Origin: Monarcha castaneiventris obscurior
Lineage: Eukaryota > Chordata > Aves > Passeriformes > Monarchidae
DNA length: 64,000 nucleotides
Assembly (NCBI GenBank): GCA_026261815.1
Contig: JAMPIT010000895.1
Location: 186,001-250,000 of the forward strand
Direction of reading: 5' to 3'
In this document: positions 50,451-61,010 of the stretch, one piece after another
Layout of the letters: the number at the start of each line of letters is the position of its first letter
Numbering within the stretch: position 1 is the first letter of the stretch
Notes under the pieces: model-generated
Databases searched by the model: none
What the model was told of the DNA's origin: nothing
The model's input: the letters and a program-made list of their open reading frames with translations, nothing else
Program-made: the position numbers and the translations under genes

Positions 50451-50712
50451 CCCCTCTGCAGGATTGATGCACAGAAGTGCTTTTTCTGATGAGAAATGTG
50501 AAAAGACTGCTTTCTCTGTGGGTGAACCTGCTGTCTGACAGCATCACACCCTTTGCTTCCTGTGGGTTTGGGAGAGGGACTGCTCCCAGAAACACAGGTA
50601 GAAGAGCAGAGCTCTGATTCTCAGGGTGGATGGTCTGCTGCAGAAGGTGCTTTTTGTGCCGTTTTTCCTTTTAAATAGATGTAGCACAAGAAAATAAAAA
50701 ATCTGTTTTGAA

Positions 50713-50756
50713 CATTCAAAACAGTTCAAACAGTTCAAAACAATTCAAAACATTCA
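50713..50756. repeat. Tandem repeat of TTCAAAAC (9-10 base unit, four copies)
   Basis: The successive units are ATTCAAAAC, AGTTCAAAC, AGTTCAAAAC and AATTCAAAAC, followed by ATTCAG. It is a small minisatellite in the intron; no family is known to me. Confidence 0.85.
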
Positions 50757-51689
50757 GTTGAGTGTTCACAAAAGATCCATTAACAAGGCATTTTGCTTTA
50801 GATTTTTATTTGCCTAGAGACTTTTTACAAGGTATGACTAGCTGGTTTTTATGTGATACACAGGATTTCATTTTAACAAAATAAGCAACATTAATAACCT
50901 AGTCAGCTTTTACAGTGGAAAAAGCTGTTGCCGGTGAGCTGTCAGGGGTTTCTAGTATGATTGATGAGCTGGGTTTAAGTACCTGAAAGTCAAAAAACTG
51001 CTTTGTAAAACATGTCAGTCATTTTGTTTTATGGCACCTTTTCATTTTCATGAGTCCAGGCAATACTGAGTTGTGAGCAGTATTTAAAAGCTGCTGGTGA
51101 CATTGAACTTTGCAGAGCATAAGACTGATCCCCCTGCTGCCTGCCCTGAGAGAGGCTCCAGCACTTCCCTCTGATACAAATTGGAGAGAAGCACAGGTAG
51201 AGCAAGTAACTCAGAAACTGAAATTAGTTCTGTTTCACTGTAATTCAGTAGTTAGTGATTACCCCATGAGACTGATGATATCATGACTGTGCCATATCTT
51301 CTGGTTCAAAGTGGGTGGCCTCCTTGGCTTGCTACTGGGGCCACCCCTGGGAATGGTTTTCTGAAAAAGTGACTTTTCCAGCTGAGGAGGAACTGGAGGT
51401 GGGGAGGGGAAAATCTGTGGGTGAATGACTGGCTCAGGCTCAGACTGGGTAGTTGTTTTAGATAGCTATGGTAGTAATTGCTGCTTATAAGCCTTGGGGA
51501 AAAAAAAAAAGTATAAAGTATGATATCAAAGCTGCAGCATCCAGGAAACAACTGAGTTCTTCCAGAAGAACACCACCTTATTATTTAAAGTAAGATAAAT
51601 GTGTAATACACGTAGCAGACTTTTTTTCCGTTCATTCAATTATTCCCCTCTTCCCCACCCTTTTTCCTCAAAACAACTAAAGGAGGAGG

Positions 51690-51960
51690 GAAGCCAATTC
51701 TTGTGAAATGCACTCATGCTTGCTAAATTTACCAGGCTTGATTTTCCATCCCCTTCCTCCTCCTGGGGATTATGGAGTGGGAAAATGCAAATTTGACAGC
51801 CGGGTAGTTTTCTGTAAGGAGTTACCTGTTCACACCATCACTTTGGTTGGACAACTCTACAATGCCACAATTGGAAAATGCATCTAGAAGGGTACAGTTG
51901 TTCATGTTTCTGGTTCCCTGGTCTACAGTAAACATAATCAAGTGTGCAAAAAATGGTGAC
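51690..51960. promoter_or_regulatory. Candidate conserved noncoding element with an octamer site
   Basis: Around 51777-51795 the sequence reads GTGGGAAAATGCAAATTTGA, containing a perfect POU octamer ATGCAAAT. It is followed by GACAGCCGGG, TTACCTGTTCACACC, ACAATTGGAAAATGC and CATAATCAAGTG. The mixed, non-repetitive composition differs from the simple AT-rich flanks. This is suggestive of an enhancer only; conservation cannot be seen from one sequence. Confidence 0.3.
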
Positions 51961-53075
51961 ATTCAATCTAAAAGTCACTATCTACCAACTGAATAGATGT
52001 TGTCAATATAGTGGGAGGTAGAAGAAACTATGCCTCTCTAACTACAGAGACATCCATTTCACAGGTGTGTTTTTTTCTTCTTTTTGGTGGTTGAAAGCCA
52101 TTAAAATTACTCAGGATAATGTTTTCAGGTTACTGATTGGTTAATGATTGACTCTTTGGGTAATCTGTTGATGTAGAAACTTACCTCCCTGGTCACATTG
52201 ATAAGGTGTCTATTTAACCTAAATTTTAAAATTATTACAACCAATTCATGTTTGAGGAGGAGCAACTGCATACTCATCACCTACAACAGTGAAGGGAGGC
52301 TGGAACTACCAAATTTTGGTGCTGTACAGGCTGCCTTCTGCAAGACAGATTGCAGTTGCAAGGTCTGGATCAAACTCTTGAAAGTCCTCTGAAAACTGTA
52401 CAATTTATGCACCACATAAGTTGTAAATACTGTCCATGTGGTCTCTACTAATGTCAAATAAGTTTCATAAGCATTTCCATTAGAATTCAAAGACAGATGA
52501 AAAAAAGGAGGGCTTTTAAGGATGGCTTCACGGGGGCAAGTGCTGCTTAAAGGGTTTCTTCTGGAAGGACGTGCAGCAGAGATTGTGGGTTTGTGGCAGT
52601 TGTGGCTCAGTGACAGCCCAGTCTGTGCTCCTGAACATTTTCTTTCTTCTGCTGTGTGTCCTGCTAGATGGGCATGTGTGATATTCTGTGTATCCACTGG
52701 GAAGCCTGAGCTATGTAATGCAGGTCTCCTCCTCCTGTGAAACATCAGAGTTAGGTAGTGCACATCATAAACCATTTAGTTTTAAAGTGATCTGTGTCTT
52801 TTCCAACTGAGGGGAAAAAAAATTACTTGAAGATCTGTTTCTTCTTGTTTTGAAACCTACCCATTTCAGGCTTTTTGTTCTTGTTTCTGTAGGTCTGCAT
52901 TGGCTCTACTTTCCTATATATGGGCATTGTGGGCACAGAATGAATGCAACCCCTGATCATCTGGCTTATGCAAATCAGCCACCACTAAAGAGCTGGAACA
53001 TTGTAAATGCCTTCACTGTGCTTCTAAGTATTTGCTTTCTTCTCTCGCAAAAATGTAAAGGCTTTTCAGCCTCTG

Positions 53076-53103
53076 GTTTGTTTGTTTGTTTGTTTGGGGG
53101 GGG
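53076..53103. repeat. (GTTT)5 followed by G8
   Basis: Five GTTT units at 53076-53095 run directly into a run of eight G (53096-53103). This is a compound low-complexity site. Confidence 0.9.
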
Positions 53104-53194
53104 TTGGTATTTATGCTGTGCCCTACCTCTTTAACTCTTTGCTTCCTTTTTCTCATTCCAAACCAGCATCTCTTTTTCCACGTTCTCCTAGTTT

Positions 53195-53340
53195 GATTCC
53201 AAATACCAATTAGCTGTGATTGATCCTGTTCACAAACTGCAGTCTGGAACCCAGATCTGGGCTTACCTGCATTTGCTGTTGTAATTAATGAACATTAATC
53301 AAGGGTGACACAATCAGCTGGGATGCAGGTGAGGTGAAGA
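53195..53340. promoter_or_regulatory. Candidate conserved noncoding element (TAATTA/TTAATC words)
   Basis: The segment contains ACCAATTAGCTGTGATTGATC, then GCATTTGCTGTTGTAATTAATGAACATTAATCAAGG, and ends near CAGCTGGGATGCAGGTGAG. Homeodomain cores, CAGCTG E-box words and a non-repetitive composition are what brain enhancers in such introns often look like. The evidence is composition only. Confidence 0.28.
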
Positions 53341-56300
53341 TGAAGAAGAGTGGGATCTGCTCTCTCTTTTTTAGTTGCATTGGAAACAAACTGAGATGAA
53401 ATACTCTGAGCCAATTTTTGTGGCCTGATATATTAGATGAGTGTATGTGATGCACTAACGTTCATCAGTTTGTGTTGCTGAGAAGAAATAAAAGTATGTT
53501 TGAAAGGTAATCTTAGGAACTTGATCAGGTGTGTGTTTTTGCTGGTGACTGGAAGGTTGAAGATGAAATGTGTTCTTTTCAGATATTAGTGTATATAATA
53601 GTGGGACAAAACCATGGGATATAAGCTGATTTCTTTTTAAGAAGGGCTCCACTGGGCTTACCTTTCCTCTCATGACTGATATTAAACATGAATTGATGAA
53701 ATACTTATGGCAACATTGTTCTGAGATTTTGCAGGCTGAAGGTCATTTTAGACTAAAGACTACATGCATTATGATTTTTACAGCTGAGCTTTGTCTGTAC
53801 AGCTCTTCCAGCTAAGAACTTAAGCTCATTATTTTGCAGTAAGATTGTTTGCTTTCTGACACTATAACCTGATTTACAATGCATGCTATTAGTAGTCTGT
53901 TCCTTCTTAATGAATATAATTAGGCTGAAGACACATGAAACACAATTGACAAATGCCGTGTATTGATTTTAAGCCTGACCTGATTGACATACTAGAAGAA
54001 TAGCCAGTTTGCCAATAATAGGCTATTTGTCTAGCAAAATAAATGTTAAATCTTGACAACTATTTGAAATTGCATTAAGGGGTCACTGCTCTAAGTGCCT
54101 CTTAAAGAAGATCGCTTACAAAAATCTATGCATCCCCTTATCACTCATATGCACATCTGCAAACATGTAAAGGAACTGTGACAAGACATGGAATGGGAGC
54201 AAGTGCAGAAGAAAGCAAATGTCTGTCACAGGAACAAGAGTTATCACCGAGTTCTGGCACCGTCCTCTTGGAAATACTTACTTCACTTCCACTATCCAAA
54301 AGTCACTTTCATTATCTGAAATTTGTTTGATACAAAAAAATTTTCTAGTTAACTGCTGAATCTTTTTATACACTGGAGGTTCACATATATGCAATATATT
54401 AGAAATTCACTGTGGGAAATACGTTGTGCACCGTGGTTCTTGTTTTAAGTATTTCTTGCTTGTCCTAAAGGATCCTGTTTACACTTCAAAGGACAGGACA
54501 TTCAATAACTTTAAACCAGCCACTCAGTGAAAGTGTGATACTCTCTTTTTTTGGGGTGTTTTTTTATAGTTTCAAGAATTGATGTGATCAGTTTGTCTTG
54601 AGTAGCATTGGCCATCCAAGTGAGCAAAGTTGCAATTATTTTCTGGTTTGCTTTTATACTGAATGTATTTGCAAATTGCATTTCTTCATCACTTTAAGCA
54701 TTATCTGGAAAGCTTAAGTGCAAAGTTGTGCTTTTTTTCCTATGATGTGTTTATCTATAGATGCTTTGCTTTTTCTTTTTGTCTTGGTAACCTGTTATTG
54801 CCTGCTGCTGGCAGCTCTTTTAAGTGCAGCTTGAAGTAACTGACAAATGCTCAACTTCTTAGCACAACTTCAGCATATTCCCTTTGAAATATATTTAAAC
54901 TGTTTACTTGCACGTAGAGTTTTGTGTATGTTTAGATTTGGCACTTAAGCAGTCCTTCCTTTAAGCCATCGAGTGAGAGGGAAGCACTCTGCTATTAGAT
55001 ATGTAACTTCACACATTCAGTGTAAAACTGAATGGGGGACTGCAGTGGTAATTAGTTCAGCAGCTTTCTCTGGACCACAGGCATCATTCCCAGTATTCTG
55101 GCTGGCTTCCAGCTCAAGCAGTTGTGCTCTGCTCAGCTCCTTATTTCCACTGGATCCAACATTTGAGTCCACTTTGCTTTTTATGCTGTTACTGTGTTAT
55201 TCCCCAGTGCAAGCTAAACTGTTTTTTCCCTTAGTTGGCAGCCTTTCTGAGTGGATATGAAGTAATCACTATGAATAAATCTGTTTACAGTAGACTTGTT
55301 AAGTGGCTGAGTTTCCTTGGTAGTCAGGTTATTTGTAACGTATTATGTGTATACATATTATTTCCTCTTGTAGCTTAATATAGGAATGTGCATATTTACA
55401 GGCATGGCCCATAATATTTAATGGTGCATTTTTCTGAATAGACTAGTATTTTAAGAAGTATTAGAAATAATGGGACTATTTTGACAGCATGCCTTTACTG
55501 ATGTAGGCAGAAAGATTTGTGTGGCTTTTAGAGGTTTTTATTAAGTTAGAAGGAACTTATGAATATGCTCAGTCAGTCAGCTGAGAACTCTGGTGTCACC
55601 TTGCTCTTTAAATGACATGTTGCATTCTTCATTGATTATAAATTGGACGGTTGCTGCTGCAGTGTGTGTGTTTTGTTTACTCAGTCTTAAACGTTTTTTG
55701 TAATTAGGAGAGTGCTAAGCCAACAATTTCTAATAGATCAGCATGTAGAGATAGGGGGGTTTTTTTCATATTGCAGTTTTTAGGAAGAGTTTGTTAAATA
55801 AAACTGCTTACGTTTGCCCTGTGCTCCTCTCTGCCTCACCCGACCAACTTTCTGATTGCAAAACACTCCTGGATGAGTAGGTTGTGTATTGGTGTGCTCT
55901 TTCCTCTCGGGGTTCTCCTCTTGCTCCTCTTCCTCCATGCCTCTCAGGGCAGTAAGGCAGGCTTGCCTACACACAGGAGGATGAATAACCCCTGTGCAGC
56001 AACCAGGGCATTGTGATGTCCATGAATATCCCAAAGCTTTCTCCACACAGGTATTTCAGGGTGGCATGTGTGTTACCTGGCCAGCTAAGTTACAACTGTC
56101 TTCAGTGCAGCCTGGAAGCATCTATTCTCCAATGGTTTGCAGACTTGCAGCACTGAGTGAGTGCTTCAGCCATCCAGGGCTCCATGCTGGTAGCTGGGCA
56201 TTTGGTTGGAGTGAGCTACAGTGGCCCTTTGTGTCAGCTTTGGAGGGTTGCAAGCTAGAAATGAAGCTCTTTGAGATGATTGCAGTGGTGCTAAAGATAC

Positions 56301-57180
56301 TGCAGCCTGGCTGGTATGGAGTTAGGTAGCCGTAAGGGAGTTGCCTCACTCCTGACAATACAAGTAATCTGTATGTACTGTTTTCACAGACATAAGGTTA
56401 TTTTCTAGTTTTGTTTCCAAGACTTGTCTGGGGAGGTTTTGTCCCTGCCTTCCTTTTCTTTAGTTTTTCAAACGTTTTTACTTGAAATTTTCTTGGAAAG
56501 AGTTAAAAGGCTCAGATTCTTATGAAACCTCCTGAATACAGCATCTGGGGTTTTGACTGAAACAAAATCCCCCCTAGCCCCCCAAAATACCAAAACACTT
56601 GGGATAAGTTTCTAAAAATAAGGAAAGTGTTGAAAGTTATGAAGTGGCAGTTTATCACCAAATCTTTCTAGATTACTGGCATTTTGAAACGTTATTTTAT
56701 TATTTAAGTAATCAACAATTCAATTCTGCAAGAAAAAATGGGTCTGTTAACATTAACACTGTTGATATTGCTAGAAGAAAATAAAATTTTATTATATAAA
56801 ATGATGCTTACTCCGGAGTAGATCCTGGCAAAAAAATATGCTTTTGAAGTACATACAATAGCACATATTTCACAAATAACTTGTGAGAGGCATAGAATGA
56901 TTTACAAATTTTTCCTGCCTTTATTTGGTGGATTTTAAAAGTCCATAATTACATATGTAATGATAAAGGGGTTGCAGAGCTGCAGCAAGCCATCTGCCCC
57001 AGCAGATGGCAGGATATCCCAGTTTATCCCATCCAACCACACACGGGGTCCAGCCCAGGCTGCCTTGTGTGCATTTATGCTTTTGATATAAGTCCCTGAT
57101 TTAATGTAGTATACTTCCAATTTTAGCAGGTGCCTTTAAGGCTATGGAGTATTCCTGTATTTTGCTTCTATGGAGCTTTT
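53341..57180 (+). other. PDZRN4: Giant intron segment with one GC-richer block; no gene recognised
   Basis: Mostly AT-rich. A GC-richer stretch at about 55800-56345 is open for 111 codons on the plus strand (55994-56329) and 88 on the minus (55780-56046), neither recognisable. It could be a decayed element, but I see no terminal repeats. A 9-bp perfect inverted repeat with loop CCCA occupies 56989-57010. Confidence 0.55.
56989..57010. repeat. 9-bp inverted repeat with 4-base loop
   Basis: GCCATCTGC at 56989-56997 pairs exactly with GCAGATGGC at 57002-57010 around CCCA. Each arm contains a CAGATG/CATCTG E-box. It is too short for a microRNA precursor. Confidence 0.75.
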
Positions 57181-57189
57181 ATGAAGAGC

Positions 57190-57500
57190 GACTTTACTCG
57201 GGAATATTCTGAGTCACAGTCCATTGTGCCAGGGTGAGGTGAGGCTTTTGGGAGCAGATGGTGCCCAGGTTCCTTCGGTGGAGGAAGGGTGCTCTGTGCA
57301 GGTGGGTGGTCACAGACTTGCCAGGGCCACCTCGGCTGTGCCAGGTTGCAGAGGATGGCTGTGAGGTGAAAGAGATCCTCGTGCTCCAGATGCTGCTTAG
57401 ACTTTCAAAGAGTTGAAGGTGACACCAGGCTCGGGCTGTGGCAGGGCTGTGTCCATGCCCAGCGCTGGGCAGGCAGTGCTAGCTGAAAGAGATCCATTTC
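57190..57500. other. GC-rich block of unknown origin
   Basis: About 300 bases with many GG/CC runs (GAGGTGAGGCTTTTGGGAGC, CAGGTGGGTGGTCACAG, CCAGCGCTGGGCAGGCAG) and few CpGs, set in AT-rich intron. AAAGAGATCC occurs twice (about 57369 and 57486), which may hint at an internal duplication or an old retroelement. No coding similarity was recognised. Confidence 0.35.
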
Positions 57501-57644
57501 CCCTTTAATGATTTAAGCAACTGGAGGAGCTCAAGGTGAAAATTCCTCTTCATACAGGGAGAAAGTGCATTATTTTTAGAAAGACTGTTGTGTTAAAGGT
57601 GAGTATTAGTTAGATATTTTAGCCTGCTGCTGGGATTTTAGGGC

Positions 57645-57890
57645 AAACAACCCTTCATCTGCTCCAGAGCCAATTATGTTAATGGTCTCGTGGATCTAAA
57701 AGCCATGGCCGTGTGTCAGGCATGGCCTCTCGCACAGAATGTGTGTGTGCAGATAAAAGGGCGCCTCACATACGAGATGTGCCTGCCACAGATTAAAGTC
57801 CTACGCTTTCTGTTACATTTGTGCTGTGATCACTCAGCAAATATTAGTAACATTTTAATGGATAAAAACGAAGTAGCAGAGAACTGAATT
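57645..57890. promoter_or_regulatory. Candidate conserved noncoding element
   Basis: Mixed-composition sequence contains CCAATTATGTTAATGGTC, GCAGATAAAAGGGCGCC (GATA-like), CACAGATTAAAGTCC and CATTTTAATGG. It includes CpGs (CTCGCAC, GGGCGCC, TACGAG, TACGCT) that have survived in otherwise CpG-depleted intron, which can indicate constraint. The 65-codon frame at 57690-57887 is probably incidental. Confidence 0.3.
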
Positions 57891-58829
57891 GCACTCGTAT
57901 TGATGGTGGTTGTTTCAAGTTGAAATCAAAAGAGAATAGTATAAAGGGTAGGGAATAGTACGATTTAAGCCTTCCAAAAGAGAGCATAGCTAATGAACTG
58001 CAGAGTTTTGGTGTTGGTGAAAACTGGCATTTTTTAAGTTAATAGTTTACATGATTGTGCTCATGTCTGTTCTATGTCTTATGATACTAAGCAATTGTTT
58101 TAGAAAAATCCCATGGCTCTCATGGTACCCTAGTAGCTTTAGGGCTATCTCTGTTACCTACATTCTGCAGAAGGCACTAACGTCAGTGGATGGTGCTAAC
58201 ATTGGGCTCATGTAAAACAACTTAATAACAGGCAAATAATTCAAGTTACATCTATCTATCAATACAGATAATGCTTTTGAAAGTATTTGAATGGGTTTGA
58301 GTGCAGAGTGTTATATTTTCAGATTTTATAGTATTTTAAGTGAGATGGTTTTGTTATGAGGACTGATGAGCGGCGGTGGAGGGTGCTCTCTGTGCTATGT
58401 GCTCATGTTACCTGCAGCTGAGGGAGGAAGAAAGGGAAGTCTGCCAGACAGAGAAGCTGAAATAACTCTTGTTTTATCCCCACCTGCATCTGTAGTTATG
58501 TTACTCAGTAGCATCTGAATTAGCCTCTTTAGAAGTTAAACTCATCTTGATTTAGGAAGTGAAATTTATCTTGTAGAGCCACTCAGCTGGCAAAAATCTA
58601 CCTTTGAAGAGAAAATTTTGAATGCCACTTTCTAATTTTGATGGCTTTTTTTATCCTTTGTGTTTTTTCATTCCTCAGCACTCCTCAGTTCTGGTGGCAC
58701 TGGTTCTTACTTAGCCTTCTCTAAGTATTAAACCACAAAAAATTAATGAAGTGGAGAGGTAGCTGTGAGTGGGAACAACCTTTGCAGCCCTTTTGTTTCA
58801 TCTCTGTTGAGGTGAACATGTCAATAGCT

Positions 58830-59110
58830 GTCAGCAATAATGCTTATTTCCCCGTACAGCAATGTGATGGATTGATATGTGTACCAAAATATGTTAGAAA
58901 TTGAAATAAAATATGCATTTTTTTATAATTTATCAGCATTATGGTGGCACAAAAAAGCCAGTCTTATGAATAATACAGAGATCTGCAGCGGGCATTATGT
59001 ACTGTAGGTAATAAATGCAACATCTCTCCTAGTCTACCAGGAGAGTTGTAAAGCAGAACGCATTAGTTCTGCTATGTGATAATAAATCACTTTAGTTTGT
59101 CAGAAGGCTC
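58830..59110. promoter_or_regulatory. Candidate conserved noncoding element
   Basis: AT-rich but non-repetitive sequence carries AGCAATAATGCTTATTTCC, TTGATATGTG, AATATGCATTTTTTTATAA, TTTATCAGCATTATGG and GGTAATAAATGC. The style matches conserved intronic elements. This is inference from composition only. Confidence 0.27.
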
Positions 59111-60129
59111 TGGCTAACTTTTACTCCTGAGGTATGAAAGAATGCAGTGCCATACGGCTCTGGATGGTTTCTGAAGTGTTTAGGCTGGCTCTGAATCTCC
59201 TGGGTAATGTTTCAAGTGAGCGATATGGTTAGATAACAAGTGGCAGTATTTCTCAGGTATCGATGTTGTGATGGCTCCTGTTGTTTTATTGCCTAGAGTG
59301 GCTGATTTTGTCCTAATTGGAACTGTAGCTCTTCTCTGATGTTTTGTGTCTCTATTTGCAACGTGGTCTCCGTGTCTCTCTGAAGAGTGTGTGGGAATGC
59401 TGAGTGACTACCTGCTCTTCTTGGGCATCTTTTGGAGGGGGCAAATGTCAATTACCCTTTTGTTTTCATTTTATATGCCTAAGCATTGTTGTAGGCAGGC
59501 ATGGTAAAAAGCTACATTTCCCTATGCTTGCATGCATATCAGCTGATCATTTCTGCAAACAGCCCAGATGATGGCAACACAGAGTAGTAGAAGCAGACCT
59601 GGGCTGATTATGCAAGATTAGAGGAAAAACTTCTTGTGTAAACTTCACTAAAATATGTGAGTTATCTCGAGTTCATTAATTTCAGTTTAATTTTCAGAGC
59701 ATTATGTGTTGTGGTGTTCTTAGGAAAGATAGTCTTTCTAATCCATGCTTTCATAATTTGCACAATTCATTATTTATATTTAAAATGATGGGGTCTTCCA
59801 TTTTCTAGCCAAGAAATAACAACAGAAAATATAGCAAAATGTTATTAAAAAGTTTTATCAGCTGAACAAAATACGCTACAGTGTGTGTACAGCATGCTAC
59901 AAGGTATTATTAAAAAAAATTATCTAAACCGCCTAATATTATGTGGAATGTGACTGTAATCTCTCTTATTTTGTATACTTCCTACTTGAAGAAACATTTA
60001 TGAATTATTGGCTATTATTTTTTTGTTGTACTTACAAAGTTGTAATGGACTTTATTATCCCAAGTGATGAGAAGACCAGTCCTGTATTTCTGTCTATACC
60101 TTACAGTATTCGTGAAGGGGTTAGTAAGA

Positions 60130-61010
60130 TGTGAATCTTGAGACACCTCAAATGAAGTTCCTGTTGCATAGGAGCAGCCCACCAGCTGCTGCAGATACTC
60201 ACATCTGCCACTGGCACTCTGACCACAACCTCCTTTCCCTTTTCTTGTCATTGGCGAGAGGGAGCGAGATCTTCCATCTGCAAACAGCAGTGTGCTTCAG
60301 CAGTGGCAGTGCTGGGTTTCCAGAGTTACCTGTTCCATTGTTCCTCATCCTTGCACGGGTCCTTTCATGGAACGTGATTCTCCATTGCATAGTTTGCTTT
60401 GGTGTCAAGCCCAAGGAGCTGTTTTCTACCCACTGTTGCTGCTGCTGTATGCCTAGGATGCTGCTGGGGAGGCAGGGGCTCCTGCTACCTGCGTGGTGCT
60501 CAGTGGCACTTCAGGGGGAGCTGGCTGTTTGTTTGGCCCTGTGTGGTGCCACACATGAACTATCGCTGCTCATTGTCGGGGGAGACAACGGAGTTTCTGC
60601 ATGGGCTGCACAGAGCATCAGTTCTTTCTGCTGTCTGTAGAAAGGCAGGAGGAGTGGGAAGCTCCCTGTGTTTACATGGAGGCTTTGTGACTCCTTTTGC
60701 CTTGCCCATGGTACCCCAGGTGTTTCCGTGATCTAGGATACATCATTGTTCTTGGAGTACTCCTCAGCATGAGTGGCCTGTGCCTCTCAGTCCATAGGAA
60801 TAGCTTGGCTCTGTACTCCAGGGAGAGCTGCATCTCTCAGTCTTTTCCCTGGGTTGGTACAATTGAACACATTCTGCATTCTGGCCTGCCGACTGAAATT
60901 ACATTGCCCAGTCCTCAGCTAAAGTTTTCCCTGGCAGATTTTGTGGCTCTTGAATTACATCCACTCAGAATAATTGTTTTGTGCTTACAGGGCTCTGAAT
61001 GGTATAATTA
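60130..61010. other. GC-richer block with overlapping plus-strand frames; unidentified
   Basis: Three overlapping plus-strand frames (60131-60640, 60399-60731, 60697-61011) span nearly 900 bases. The longest, 169 residues, is rich in Leu, Cys and Ser, with a run of five Cys from a CTGCTGCTG-type tract. That is what non-coding CTG/TGC-rich DNA produces when translated. I see no domain, no splice structure and no poly-A tail for a retrogene. It may be an old retroelement remnant. Confidence 0.3.

Larger units (their letters stand above)
46519..51689 (+). other. PDZRN4: Giant intron segment after the third CR1; no gene recognised
   Basis: AT-rich intron with (TTTG)4 at 47516-47532, a 14-base palindrome at 48034-48047, an (AC)n tract at 50433-50450 and a TTCAAAAC repeat at 50713-50756. 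Reading frames of 118 residues or less (for example 49695-50051) show no family features. Confidence 0.65.

Noticed and set aside
52281..52775. 164-residue minus-strand open frame
   Set aside because: Low-complexity, no domain, no splice or promoter context; probably chance in a moderately GC-rich patch.
60601..60690. Short MGC-initiated frame as the alternative first exon of a short PDZRN isoform
   Set aside because: After Met-Gly-Cys the residues do not follow the pattern I recall for the short isoform, and the frame ends in a stop instead of a donor.
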